DNA of 64,000 nt from Apostichopus japonicus (taxonomy: Eukaryota > Echinodermata > Holothuroidea > Aspidochirotida > Stichopodidae), in assembly GCF_037975245.1 (NCBI RefSeq), contig NC_092567.1, positions 479,501-543,500 of the forward strand, read 5' to 3'. The notes under the pieces are model-generated. The model ran no database searches, had not been told where the DNA came from, and was given only the letters and a program-made list of their open reading frames with translations. Below are positions 12,746-25,740 of this stretch, in pieces. Each line of letters starts with the position of its first letter. Position 1 is the stretch's first letter. A program made the position numbers and the translations under genes.

Positions 12746-14480
12746 CTTCATTCATGTTCATAGGCTCAGCACTGAACTTGGCCAAGTGCCATCATGTACA
12801 TTTACCATGTTGTATACATGCACTACTGGCCATACATACCCACACATGATGCATGCCTATAGAGCGTACAGTATTTTTTTCAATTGCCAGTCTTTTGGCA
12901 GAGCTAATCAATTTCAAATCTTGTTGCATCTCATTCTTTGTGACATCTTGAAATGGAAGCTGTCAGAAACGTGCTGGTGTTAGATCATTCAATTTACAGC
13001 AATTTATCCTGCTGTATTAGCCACAATCCTTCAAAGGTTTTGTCATTTCATGTCAATATATAATTTACTGTGAAACCATACAATGAGATGTAGCTCACGA
13101 TGTCATGAGTACAACTACAGTGTTGTCCAGAAGCAGAGTTGTGGTTTATAAACAGGTAGTTGTTGTGCAGATGTAGCTTGACAACAAATTAATTGTGTCT
13201 CAAATGCTTTTAAGTAAGTCATTCTAACTACTGTCCTTTAAAGGAACTTTGTTGCTTGGTCTGCAATTTGAGTTTAAAGACCAGACTAAGATGTTTGAAA
13301 TGTAAGTCAAAATTTGGATCAATCCATGTCTGGTCAAACTGCTGTACACATACAACAGATAACTTAGCCTTGTGTGAGGTCTTTGTGAGCTGACCGTGGT
13401 ACATGATTAAGTAGTACAGTACTACTAGTACATTGAGGTAAGTAACAATAATTAAGTGAATGCTTGATGACAGTAATTTAACCAGTGTGTGAGATTAGTT
13501 AATTGTTAATTAATTCCAATTGGCTGATATCATTGACAGTTCATCAGTCCTGAGAATATAACTAGGCCATAACTTGGACATAAAGTTGATACAGCATAGC
13601 AATTATGAAGAATTACAGAAGCACTTTCTACAAGAAATGATCTTAGGTACCGTAATAATATCGTACATGGTGCAGTACAGTAGATGTTCAGTAGGTTACC
13701 ACACTGATATGTATGGTGTTAGATGCTCAGTAGGTTACCACACTGATATGTAAGGTGTTACTCATGTACAGGTGATTAAAATAAATTTAGTAAGTTAGAA
13801 CAATTGGTCCATTTGGGATGTTTGATATACTGTATCTGCTGCAGTATTAAGATCACAATGTCTCTTTGTATATGTGTATTGCAAGACTTCAGCAAAGTAC
13901 AAAAACATTTTACTATAACCAAGAAACATTCGCCTGTAGTTTTAAATTTCATGTACATAATATAGCCCATGTACTGCAGTATGTACAGTACTGTACATGC
14001 ATGTGCAGTACATAATACATACTGTAGAGTACATGTACAAAACACTAATTATTAATATTAGTATTTATGTAATGTCATATATCCAGTACTGTCCTTAATA
14101 TTCTAACTTTCATCAAATTTGCAAAAAATAAAGCAAAGGAAGCTCATATCTTTAATGTTCAGGTAAGTTTTTGTATATGCTTCAGTTTATAACACAAATC
14201 TCCATAGCCTGTTTATTTTGTAATTGTACAAAATACTAATGTTCTGTATATACTGTACTGTCATTTTGTATTCATGCACAGTATGTGTAAACTCATATCC
14301 AAAAGGTCATTTCATTTACAAAAATAAAATAATAGACCTGTTCATCATATTTTTTTTATATGCAAGTTATTTTTTGATACTGCAATTGAGATTTCTATGG
14401 TTCATAAATTGTAATCATGCAATCTTGAGTATATTTAATTTTTTTTTCCATTTGCACTGTATTTGATTATTCTCAAGATT
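12746..14480. other. Intron 1 spacer with palindromic TACTGTA tracts
   Basis: There is a 2-copy duplication (GTAGGTTACCACACTGATATG) at 13690-13752. A dense run of TACTGTA/TACAGTA/GTACATGTAC words lies at 13975-14040. The rest is unremarkable AT-rich sequence. Confidence 0.45.
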
Positions 14481-16620
14481 TTTGCTTTTTTTTTTTTTTG
14501 ATTCTGTTTTTCCACCAATGCTTTCAACTGTCACAACACGCTACAACCTGCATGTACCCCATAATGAATACTGGTGGCTACAAAATACAACTAATGGGTA
14601 ATAAAAACATGGATATTATTAATCGTACATCTACCTCATTATATTAACTCCCTTTAACTTTGTATGAGGCCTCTCTTTAATGCCACATACTTGACATTTA
14701 CTCCTGCTGTATACTTACATGTACTTCTCCATATATACACGCTGCTGTTGACTTTAATGTTTGCCTTAATAACATATTCTGTGTACATATTTCATATACG
14801 TTTCTGCGTTCATTTCTGTTCTTATGTCTGCCAACCTCAATCCATGCACATGAATTCCATCATGCTCAACAACCATCGGAATAAATTATCATTTTCTTGA
14901 TCTGTTATGTATCCTGCTTCATTGTTCATGCTGCATTAATGTGAATGAACTCATGTGAAATATGTCGCATGTTGTCAATGCCGTTCCATGTTCATATTCA
15001 TGTTTGCTAAAAAAAAATATATCTTTTCTTTCAAAAATGTATTGAAACATTATGACCATAAAAATCTATTAAACTATTTCAATAATAATATGCATACAAA
15101 CCCAAAACTGGTTTTGGTAATATTTGGAATAAAAATATGATAATCCCTACAAACATGCAAATAAAATTTGATAAAATGAAATAAATCCATTCCAAACTGA
15201 TGTCACCAAAATTTGATTAAATCTATTTTTATTGTATGTAATCATGTTACATAATTCTCATGTAAAATATTCAAACACATCAACATTTGCATCACTGACT
15301 GTATAATTTGTGGTGTTCTCCTTTCTATACATCATAATAAATGCAACATTCCTCTTTACATTGTCTTCACCTATTGATTAATGTATGAACTACTGTATTC
15401 CTCTGTCCTATAACTTCTTTCAATGTATGTATGTCATTTCATGTATGTTTGTACATGATCACAAACACTCTCTTTGTGATGTGTCGCACCCCAACTTACA
15501 TGTTTCAAATACAATGTAATGATTGTTAACATTCATGGATTGTTTCGTTTCAACAACAACTTACATTAACTCCTACGTGTTTGCAACACAACATTTCATA
15601 ATGCCTATATGCACATGTATGTGAATGTACACATACATGCACACTTGATTGAATGCAACTTTCATAATGTGGACACATTGTTGTTGTTTTTTTTCCTATA
15701 TGCTATTGACCACTATGTTTATTGTTCATCTTGACTTCAATTTGAAACAAACCATGTGACATTTCATTCAACATACTAATTACACAACAACCACATTGAC
15801 TTGTAATGTAATGACTGGTTATGTATGTACTGAACGTTTACTGTTACATATCAAATGACATCATCACTTCCTAATCTCCATCATATGATATGTTACCATA
15901 CCTCATATAACTTCCTGTGTCTGTACGTAATATAATCATATCTGATATTGTTGTGATAACTTAATAACTGTGCTGTGATTCCTTTGGCTTACTGTACTTA
16001 CTGTACGTCTTTCGTAATCTCTGCTGGGAATGGTTTCATTAATTCATTTAATTGGATGTGGACTCTTCCCATGTTTGTGTACTTTACTACTCCTGTTAAA
16101 ATGGTATGGAAATTTCTCTGATAATTTCGGGTTAACTTTGTTACTAAACCTGATCGTTATTCTTCCTCTGGCTGTGAATTAAAACTAAACTGTTAATTGG
16201 AATTATATTTGGAATCATATTTACAACCATCGTATTGTTTTTAATGGAATCCATGAAATCTTTTCTATGTACTGTATAATTTGTCAACCCTTGTTGGTTT
16301 TCAATGAACTTACTCTACTTACTGTATGTGTTAATTTACTGTGTGATAATTCTCCCTACTAATATTACTTACATGTATGTGATTGCTGTGTTGTTGTGGT
16401 GTATGTATCTGTGTGTGTGTATTTTAACTAACACTAAATGACCCAACATGAAACCCTGGTCCTGCTGCATGGCTATAATCATCTGTGCTGTTCTATGACC
16501 GTCACATCTGAAAGAGTGGGATATATTTACGTTCAACTGCAAATCGTCCGAGCTGGTCATTCGTTGACCAAAATGAAGGTATGGAGTCCTTGAATGTTCT
16601 TACAAATACAGACTTTTAAT
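14481..16620. other. Pyrimidine-skewed block of unknown nature
   Basis: From the poly-T at about 14490 to about 16370 the + strand becomes noticeably T/C-rich, with many short CATG/TGTATG/CTTAC words. It contains few of the TACTGTACAG words common elsewhere. At its right edge a minus-strand frame (16369-16560) begins MTSSDDLQLNVNISHSFRC. I cannot attach it to a family or find good splice sites. It may be an old transposon or a transcribed non-coding region. Confidence 0.3.
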
Positions 16621-16959
16621 AAATATAAAACACATGTATGATGATTCATGGTATTGTTTGTACTTGCTTGTTTGTATATTCAGTAGCATACAAGTTTTTA
16701 AGTTCCTAAAGGCTTACAGCTCTACTGTATACAAACTTTCCATACTTTTGCTCTGTAAGTGTAATGCAGTTGATAGATTTCATAATATCTGTATCATTAT
16801 GGAATGTTATAACCTAGAATGATATTAAATGGGTAGTGCATTTAAGCAACATATTATAGTGTTTGTCTAGGCCTTGATCTTGCTGTTCTTGGATGAGAGT
16901 AAAACTATAGCATCAGCTATGCTGGCTGGATGCTGTGGTGTATACATTAATAGTTATGT

Positions 16960-17185
16960 ATTGACCCAAAATTTTTGCATTGTAAAAGTTGCTAGAATTT
17001 TTGAAAATTACTTCCCTGATGGTTCCGAATCTCCAAATTATTTTGAGACACTGAGGATTTTGACTTTATAAAAAATTCAGTGTCTCAGTGAGTAATATTC
17101 TTTGTAGGTGGCTGGCAGTAAAGTGCTTGATGAAGTTGCCATTTGAGTGACCATTCTGCAAATTCCTAGCATATTTGGGGCCAAT
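16960..17185. mobile_element. MITE with ATTGGCCCC-type ends, copy A
   Basis: The left end ATTGACCCAAAATTTTTGC pairs with the right end CTAGCATATTTGGGGCCAAT (reverse complement ATTGGCCCCAAATATGCTAG). Shared internal words with copy B at 20891-21111 are TTGCTAGAA, GTGACCATTC/ATGACCATTC and CTAGCATATTTGG. No coding capacity. Confidence 0.65.
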
Positions 17186-18233
17186 GTTGATGATCTAACT
17201 TTTGGAAACTTGTAGTCTGGACATGTATTGTTCATACCGTACATATATAATGTAGATTATAATTCACATTATACAGAAAAGTATTACTGTAATTGTCACA
17301 AGTTGTTTCCACTGTTTCGTTTGCTATCTCGGACACCAAAATGAAGGATAATTTGCATGATATGTAGATTTTACAAATTGATGAAACGAAAGCTGTACAC
17401 ATTCACTGCACTGATTGATGAGCTCTCTGAATCAAAACTGTACATTAATTAGTAATGATATACTGTAGCAATCTTGAATGTACATCACCCTTGCAACCAT
17501 CACACTTTTGCTAGCATTTTTGCAGAGTGAGATGGAAAAAAATGTGCTGATAAAATGAAGCTCTGCCATTGATACAGGACTTTGCTTGTATTCCAAAGTC
17601 ATGGAAGATAGCAAAAAAGTCTCTGTTCATTAGCTTAAATGAGATCCCTTCTCCCAGGCTTCCTATATTCAGTATTTCACCTATGACCAAGTCTCTCTCC
17701 TAAACTTCTTCAAATTATTATGTACAGTAGTTTTGGCTCACATGGTGTTACAAATAAATCTCTCACTAACAGACAACTACCAAGTGCTGTTCAATCTTCT
17801 AGCACATTCATTGTTCTGCTCCTGAGGGAGTTTCCTAGGTTATCGTTTCTGTCATTCCAGTAGGATAGTAAAAATACAGTGGCCATGCAGAAAGGGTGGT
17901 ACTGTATACATGTCCTCCCTTCTTAGTGAGGAGCCTTTGGGCACTTTGTGATTATGATAAAGTTACTAATTCAGTATGTGATGGCCATAATTGATGCTAG
18001 TTAATCAGACCCGCGAAAGATTTCAATTCAGCCAAATGAAGAAAAGAAAAAAAAATATTGGCCCACAATCTTGCACTACTCAGGTGTGTGGATCCTTAAG
18101 GCCTTAGTCTGCAGCATCATTCACTACAGCAAGGAATGGTTTATCAATTATCACATTTCAATGTGTTCCATGTATGATATTGGCAAGTTGCTATTCATGC
18201 AAAGATGTACAGTATACAGTAGCAGGTTTGAAC
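17186..18233. other. Intron 1 spacer, nothing recognised
   Basis: Ordinary AT-rich intron sequence between a MITE and the solo LTR. The minus frame 17432-17614 has no recognisable similarity. Confidence 0.4.
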
Positions 18234-18238
18234 ACAGG

Positions 18239-19912
18239 TGTCACAAGTAAAGGAGTAATCCCCCACCTGGACACGTCTCAATCTGCTTAGCGTTCGACAC
18301 CCGAGACGAATGACATAAATAAATGACAGACCACCAAGAATTTTGCGAAATTGAAACATATAATTTATTTACAACTCGACCAATGACTTTTTGGTCTCGA
18401 CAAAAGAAACATATAAATGCCCAACACAAAAATACACACGTCGGTTAGCATTCGCTAACCCGACCAACCCTTCCAAATAACTCTACTAAGGATTTGCCCT
18501 ATCGCTTAATTTTTCCCTATCGCTTAGATTTCTTCTCTATCGCTTAGATTTCTTCTCTATCGCTTAGATTTCTTCTCTATCGCTTAGATTTCTTCCGGCT
18601 GGTACCCTGCAGGAAGCTCCAGACGGTACGGCGAGCCCCTCACACCAGCGTAGCCGTCGGGCCCCAACACTGCAACCCTATATGACAAAAACACACCAAA
18701 ACTACTCTCAGGCATGCGCCAAATGGCAAACACATGGCTATACTTATATCTATACCAACGAATATTGTCAAACTATGACGTCAAGAGCCCCTATCTGACG
18801 TAAAGTCAGCAAGCAACACACAACCAATATGGTGTCACTATTTACCAAATAATACCAAGAACCTCCGGGTCAACCCTTACCATGAAACACATAATAGCTA
18901 CTCGATACTACATATCACAATAACAAAATGGCGGCAGCCCGATGTTTGGAAACAGAACATGGTTAGAACGCCCTCAAATTGGCGATAACTACCCGTTCCA
19001 CTACATATGATAATATACAAAATCAATCAACCCAACCAAAGGCACTAAGGCGAACTTATAATTCGTACACACTTATACGACCTAAAAATACCTTAAATGC
19101 TTTAAACGCATTTGACCCTAAACAATTACAAATTCGTATGCCTAAGCATGGATAAACATTTTAACAAACTGACTGAATTGCGAGCCATAGATCGAGGACT
19201 CTTTGAAACACAATACATTAATTTCTCCACAAACCCTACTGTGCGATCAACAACACAGATACCAATTAAATGCGTAATACGGACAAAAAAAATCAACTTA
19301 CGGGATCGTCCTATTAGTAAATCCCGGATTAACTTGGTCAAACGGCTAGGGACGTAACACACAGTAAAACGCCCTTTGCGGTGTACATATACACAGAAAT
19401 GTGTCCAAAATGATTTCGTCGAATAAGACAAGAACGGATACACACAGTAATCCTCAGGATACGCTGATATGGCTTAGGCTAAAACGCAACGCCACAAAAT
19501 ATCAACGTTCCCAGTCTTTAGGCTCATACAAAGAAGCCTAGGCTCATACAAAGAAGCCTGGATAACGGCTAACACACAGAAGCCGAGGAATAAGACGGCG
19601 AAGACCGGACGGTGGTGAGACTCACACAGAATGCCTCATCCAACCACACCCCAATCCTTATATAGCGACCTTAAGTTGACCCCTGCCCTTACCCGCCAAA
19701 GCACAATCTACGAATTCAGATGGACCCGTTTCCCATTATGCACTTGCTCGGATCTACATACATTACCCGAGAAGAACCCGTCTCCCCATTGTTCACCTCC
19801 TGGAATTTGCATACATTACTCGAAAGCAGAAATGAACAATTTGCAAAGGCCTAGACTGCCCGGTGGAAATTTCCACCCACAAGGAATGCTAAAATACAAT
19901 GCAGGCGTGACA
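18239..19912. mobile_element. Solo LTR of an LTR retrotransposon (1674 bp)
   Basis: The block starts TGTCAC and ends GTGACA, the TG...CA pattern of LTR ends. It is flanked by an exact 5-bp duplication, ACAGG (18234-18238 and 19913-19917). No internal retroelement genes are present, so it is a solo LTR left by LTR-LTR recombination. It is richer in GC and CpG than the surrounding intron. It contains a TATATAG box-like word near 19660 and a short tandem repeat at 18499-18597. Orientation is not determined. Small frames inside (18241-18429, 19112-19443, 19631-19933) are not credible genes. Confidence 0.85.
18499..18597. repeat. 20-bp tandem repeat inside the LTR
   Basis: CTATCGCTTAGATTTCTTCT repeats, with three near-identical units and diverged copies upstream. 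Such repeats are common in the U3 region of LTRs and may mark enhancer-like units; that role is inference. Confidence 0.85.
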
Positions 19913-19917
19913 ACAGG

Positions 19918-20890
19918 AAATATAATACTTTAAGGGGCAATCTAGTCACAGGCTTCAGAACTGTTAGACAAAATTTGAAAAACTAGCTCTTTCCCTGCAT
20001 TGCTCGAATATGTTTAAATATATAGTCATAGTGGATTTTCGATTCTGTCTATATCCCATTGCTCCAATCAATGTTTTTCTCTGGTCGTTATGAACAATAG
20101 AAATATTAAGAACCCTTGACTCATATTAAAATTCTTTTTAAAAAAAATATATATGCAGAAAGGTAACATAGTGCGAGTAAGCACTAACCAAATTCTGAGG
20201 GTCCCTCAAACCCTGGTCATCTTTGAATATATAGTTATACTGTACTGTATGTACTGTACAGTGGGTATTGTAACATAAATTTAATGACAGGTGGTCATTT
20301 CATAAGGTATCTGATTCATGTAGCTGCACGGGACATTTACTTTTAAATTGATTTAATTATTTTATGCAGGAATCAACGTGACAAGACTTTTTCATTTGAA
20401 CCTTGTTTGTTGCACAATACAGTTAAAGTTACTGTTGATAATGACTTGAAAACTTGTTAGGATGTATCCAACAAAATATTTGCGGTGTTGTTTGAAAAAC
20501 AGTACCAATTTTAGATCTATTCTGGACCCGATATTAATTATGACTGTGATTACATTGTGGCATATGTGTCAAGTAATTAACTGTTGAAGACCGAGCAGTT
20601 AAACTTACATGATAGTTCTTTCATCCTGCTCTGAAAATCAGTCTTTGGCAGCTGTGCCTTAGCAAAACAAACCCTCAAGTGTAACATAGCTTCTTTAAGT
20701 GAAAGAGCGCCCTCAATGACCAATTGCAGAGCACAGTATTATTTACTGCTAGTGTTAGTTTATACACTAGTGCTGATAATGGAGCATTTCATATGTCTTT
20801 GGCAGTGTAAATGTCTTGTCTTGCGGAAATTTGCCCTGTCATTGGAACTGGGAAAAGGCCTGAAATAATAAATCTCTATTGGTCATCAGT
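19918..20890. other. Intron 1 spacer, nothing recognised
   Basis: AT-rich sequence with scattered TACTGTACAG words (about 20238-20262). No exon or element boundary was identified. Confidence 0.4.
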
Positions 20891-21111
20891 ATTGGCCCCC
20901 AATTTTTAGCTGTCAAAATATTGCTAGAAATTTTCAAAGGTCAATTTGGTGAAGGCTATGATTCTTCTAATTTTTCACAGCTACACATCCAAGAGTGTTT
21001 TGAATAGACTAGCAAATATCTCAGTTAAGAATACCACATAGCAGATTGGGAGTTGAAATTTGATCATGAATGACCATTCATATGTGAATTTCTAGCATAT
21101 TTGGTGTCAGT
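20891..21111. mobile_element. MITE with ATTGGCCCC-type ends, copy B
   Basis: It starts ATTGGCCCCCAATTTTTAGC and ends CTAGCATATTTGGTGTCAGT, imperfect inverted ends. It is related in sequence and size to copy A at 16960-17185. Both insertions are in intron 1 and both are decayed. Confidence 0.6.
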
Positions 21112-21745
21112 AATTATGGCCTCTAACAGACTACTGTGAGGAGATACATACAGTATCTTTACAGTGTCCATGCAACTGCATTAAATATTACTTGCACAAA
21201 TTAGTTACAGTAAAATACCAAAATTTCAAAGAAACCTTCAACAGCTGTGTGAGGGTTTTTCTCTTTCAATATTCTAGACAATCTTATTAAATCCTCAGAG
21301 TGCATCGGAGCCATAAATAAGTCTAATTATATTCAGTCAATCCACATGTCATTGCATCGATCAAAGGAAGATTACAATCTAATAAGGCTTTCTAATCTTG
21401 TTAATATGATTGGAACATAGGTGATACAGTGAAACAAGTGCTCTGTGTGCTTCTAGTGAATACAGTTACTGAGTAGTTAAAAATCCGAAGGTCTTGACAT
21501 GACTGTATTCAGAATTCAGAATTTAGTGGAAGATGATTATGCTGGATACATTATCTTAGAATAGATTACTGTGCTTAACATATCAGACAAGATTATACCT
21601 TTGAGGATGAGAATAGTTATCCCCACCAGCTGTGCGAAAGCTATGTTATCCTAATAAAAGTATGTTAAGTCCTTGCGCTCCAGTAGCTGTTTTAAAAACA
21701 TTAAGTTATTTAGTAGAGCCTTTGGTTGCAAATGCTACCAATTAA

Positions 21746-22290
21746 AGATTACTCTCTTTAGTGCTACCAATAAAACTGTATCATACTGTACATACATACT
21801 GTATCATGTATACTATCATACAAACTATCATACATACAATAATGTGGTACTACCAATCCTATTGTACATAAACTACATATCATACATACAATAATGTGGT
21901 ACTACCAATCCTACTGTACATTTTAGAGATTACTCTCTTTAGTGCTACCAATAAAACTGTATCATACATACTGTACATACATACTGTATCATGTATACTA
22001 TCATACAAACTGTACCATACATACAATAATGTGGTACTACCAATCCTATTGTACATAAACTGTATCATACATACAATAATGTGGTACTACCAATCCTACT
22101 GTACATTTTAGAGATTACTCTCTTTAGTGCTACCAATAAAACTGTATCATACATACTGTACATACATACTGTATCATGTATACTATCATACAAACTGTAT
22201 CATACATACAATAATGTGGTACTACCAATCCTATTGTACATAAACTGTATCATACATACAATAATGTGGTACTACCAATCCTACTGTACA
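21746..22290. repeat. ~181-bp tandem array, 3 copies
   Basis: AGATTACTCTCTTTAGTGCT starts at 21746, 21927 and 22112. Each unit holds an inner duplication of CATACAATAATGTGGTACTA. The open frames on both strands across 21673-22350 are repeat translations. Confidence 0.9.
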
Positions 22291-25264
22291 TTTAGTAGAA
22301 GTCATCTGCTGCCCTCATTTGTAGATACTGACACCACAGTATGCATATGAATAGTGAATTATAGTTTTATTTAATGTGCATAAAGCAGAATATAATGGAG
22401 TGCCATTTGTGACAATAATTTATACTTCATATAAATAAGTTAAACAAGTACAGTACAGGTAGCTGAAAATATAAACCATTATTTTGTTATAGACATGTCT
22501 TTGAGAAAACTGGAGACTTAAGAAAAATGTACTTCTGTTCAAATGGGGAGATATGCTAGATTAAAAGTCATCTCTGGGGGCTGCCATTTTGTAAATCTGT
22601 GATGCCATAGTCATTGTTTTACTTTGGTATTTTCAAGGTACAGTAGAATGTTTAATCCAGTATTGACAATGAAATCAGTGTGTTCATTATAGGTCATTCA
22701 ATAGTTTACATTCAGCACATGCAAAAAACCATCACCACTGAAAAAACATTGAAGCACATGTAGCTCATTGGTGTCACATTAGACTTTCAGATTAAGATTT
22801 CATGCTTTTGTGTGAACAAATGTTAAATCAGTGATACGGTATCTCCCATATGGAATGAGATTGAACTTATCTGTTTGAGAAAGTTGTTCATTGACAGTTA
22901 TCTCAATTATAAAGATCAATGATGTTGGCAGGATTAGTGTGTCCTTTAAACGTCAAGTGAGCCTACATCACTCTGCACATGCATGTCTCATCTGGTATGA
23001 TCCGTCTGGCATGATCCGTCTGGCATGATCCCTCTGGCATGATCCCTCTGGCATGATCCATCTGGCATGTCTCATCTAGCATGATCCCTCTGGCACGATC
23101 CCTATGGCATGATCCATCTGACATGATCCCTCTGGCATGATCCATCTGGCATGCATCCCTCTGGCATTTCTTGAGCACTATTATCATGACCTTGCAATGC
23201 TCAGACTTTACAGTAAACTTCCTACAGCTGGGGGGTTCAGTTGTTAAGAGTACAATTCCATTACTGTACATATCAGCCATATGCCTAAAATCACTCCCTG
23301 GTTAAATAGCCAATTATACTGTTTTGGAAGTTACAGCTGTATTTGTAAATATCATACACAGTTTTCCATTGATGCAGTTTGCTAAGTTATGGTCCCAAAG
23401 TTGCTTCCATTCCCAAAACCATTACTTGTGCAATAATGTGCAAACTTTCAGCATTGTCAGCTCTATAGTTTACAGAAGTGTTTGTATTCATGATTGTTCG
23501 ATAAAAAGACTCAATGAATGCAATGATAATTGTTTAGTATAGAGAAAATGGGATTAGATTGGGTACATCCACGTAGAAACTACATTGATATGATCAATAC
23601 AGAGAAAATCCTTATTGCCATGTACAGTACTTTGAGTTAAATTCTAACAAAGTCAAGCCAGCAAAACTTTTTTTGTTTATGTTTGGTTGGGTTGGTTTTC
23701 TCTTGTTTTCTATGATATATTGCAATAGAACTTGCACAAGGGTATAACTATGAGAATACTAAATATAGATAGAACCTGTGAATTACCCATTGTGTTGCTG
23801 GGTTCAGTTGTCACAAATTTCAATGAAAAAGGAAGCTTCACGGTACTGTAGCTGTAACATCTGTTGTCGTCACAGTCCAGTAACAATAGCATCAATTGTT
23901 AAAAACACCAGGGTTCTAGTGTAAATAGAAATTTGCATTAATATAGTTGGTGTGGTGCAGGTATCGCTTTGCATATCAAAACAAAAGCCACAGAACTGTT
24001 GATTTTATCTGGTGATCAAGTTTGTATATAAAACTAGATCTCTCTGACTAAGAGTTATACTGTTGCAGGGTGCAAGTGGATTAAATGTGAACAGTTAGAA
24101 GGAGACTTTATCATGCATGATGCAGTGTTATAAATAGGATCTGTGTTGTCAGTACTCTTCAAATGGAGCTAATTATGGAGTGATTGTGAACCAGTCAACA
24201 GTTTTACAGAGCAATTTATATACAATTACAACTTCAGATTGAATTTCTGTAGTGCAGGACTGGATGACTGAGTATCAACAATTTATTGATTACTAGCAAA
24301 AGAGTTAATGAGTTATTCCAGTGTGATTCTTGTGTCTTTGGGAAATTAAATGTCAGATACTGTAACTTCATTTATAAATTTCAAAACTTTGGTTAAAAGT
24401 GTATATTTTTTTTAGTCTGGTTCAACCATATCTTTGGAGCTAGGTATATTCTCCTCAACGTTAACAGATGCTGTATTTTAGAAGAAAAAGTCCCAAAAGG
24501 CATTGTGAGTATTTAAATGCATATAGAGAGTGAGACTGCTGAAATTTACACTGTACTAAATACCTTATAAACCCCTTCAAGTTATAACTGCTCATCCAAG
24601 TACTGTAAAACGTGAGAAAAGTCTTGTGAAGATTCCTACTGTACACTTTTTAGCCAAGTACTGTGTAAGGTGAAATCCTTTTACACACAGTAGTAAACTA
24701 CAGTATTACAGTAAGTGAAGAATATTCCTTAAATTTATTCACTGTTTACAATCTGCAGTTTTGCTATTGTTCATGTTGACAATAATTTATGATTGAAACC
24801 ACATATGTGGAAACTGACTGTAAAATGCCTGAAATGTTTTAAGATGCAGTACCGTATATTGTACTTGGTGTACTGTATATAGGGTTTTGATCATTCTTTT
24901 CAGCTGTCAAATTGTGACATTTAGAGTAAGAAATACTTGGGAATTCTTTGGGAATATCCTTCAAGTGGATATTACCCAGCCTGGCCCAAGTACAGTAATT
25001 GGTGGGAATTTTGTCTGGATTGTTTCAAAAACCTAGTGTCGCAGTTCATGTTTAACTTAATTGATTCATGAATCAACCTGTTCAGGCCGTCCCTGAGAGT
25101 TGTTAATATAAAACCTATACTGCTGTTGCAGTTCCCAGATTTCAGCTAAACATTGTCCAATGACCAAGTAAAAGCAAGTACTGAATGGTTTAATTATCAG
25201 TTTGAGGCCATGTTCTACAGACTGCACTGGAAAAGATCACTTCAAAATGTTTGAATAAGTTTGT
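22291..25264. other. Intron 1 spacer with a 14-bp minisatellite
   Basis: The only structured part is 22987-23168 (separate entry). The remainder is AT-rich without recognisable exons. The minus frame 22963-23280 is generated largely by the minisatellite. Confidence 0.4.
22987..23168. repeat. 14-bp minisatellite, about 12 copies
   Basis: The unit TCTGGCATGATCCC repeats with single-base variants (CATCTGG, CGTCTGG, CACGATCC). Confidence 0.88.
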
Positions 25265-25266
25265 TT

Positions 25267-25740
25267 TATAATAATAATAATAATAATAAGACTTATAATG
25301 CGCACACACCACTCAAAGAATGTTCATGGCGCAAATGACAATGAGAAATGATACAAATAATACAGAAAAATACAAAACAATGACAGAAGAGAAACTTAAT
25401 GGTATAAGATCATATAAAAGCTTTCGTCATTAAGTGTGATTTTATGCTCTTCTTAAAGTTAGAGAGAGTAGATGTTTTTCTGATTTTTAAGGGAAGTTGG
25501 TTCCATAAGCGAGGGGCAGAAACAATAAATGACCTATCCCCCCAAGAATGTTTGGACTTAATTTCAGATAATAAAAATTGAGAGCTGGATCTTAGATTAC
25601 GAGAGGGGACATACATATGTAATAAGTCAGAAATATACATTGGACCATGTCCTTTAAGTGATTTATAAACAATAAGGAGAATTTTATACATAATACGATA
25701 TTTTACAGATATTATACATGGCATTGTTATTCATACTGTA
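25267..25740 (-). pseudogene. LINE fragment: C-terminal end of reverse transcriptase ORF (CR1/L2/Jockey-like)
   Basis: The minus-strand frame 25410-25724 contains VKYRIMYKILLIVYKSLKG, YISDLLHMYVPSRNLRSSSQ, and GDRSFIVSAPRLWNQLPLKI. This matches the conserved C-terminal region of non-LTR retrotransposon ORF2 proteins downstream of the catalytic RT (typically VKYRI..KILLL..., LRSSS, GDRSFSVAAP.LWN.LP..IR). The 3' end is a (TTA)n tract, on the + strand (AAT)n at 25268-25289, a typical LINE tail. The catalytic domain and 5' part are absent, so this is a 5'-truncated dead copy in intron 1, opposite to the host gene. Confidence 0.88.

Noticed and set aside
16369-16560. Minus-strand 63-codon frame starting MTSSDDLQLNVN
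   Set aside because: Protein-like composition but no recognisable family and no good donor/acceptor; kept only as part of a low-confidence finding.
22963-23280. 105-codon minus frame with MDHARGIM repeats
   Set aside because: Driven by the 14-bp minisatellite.
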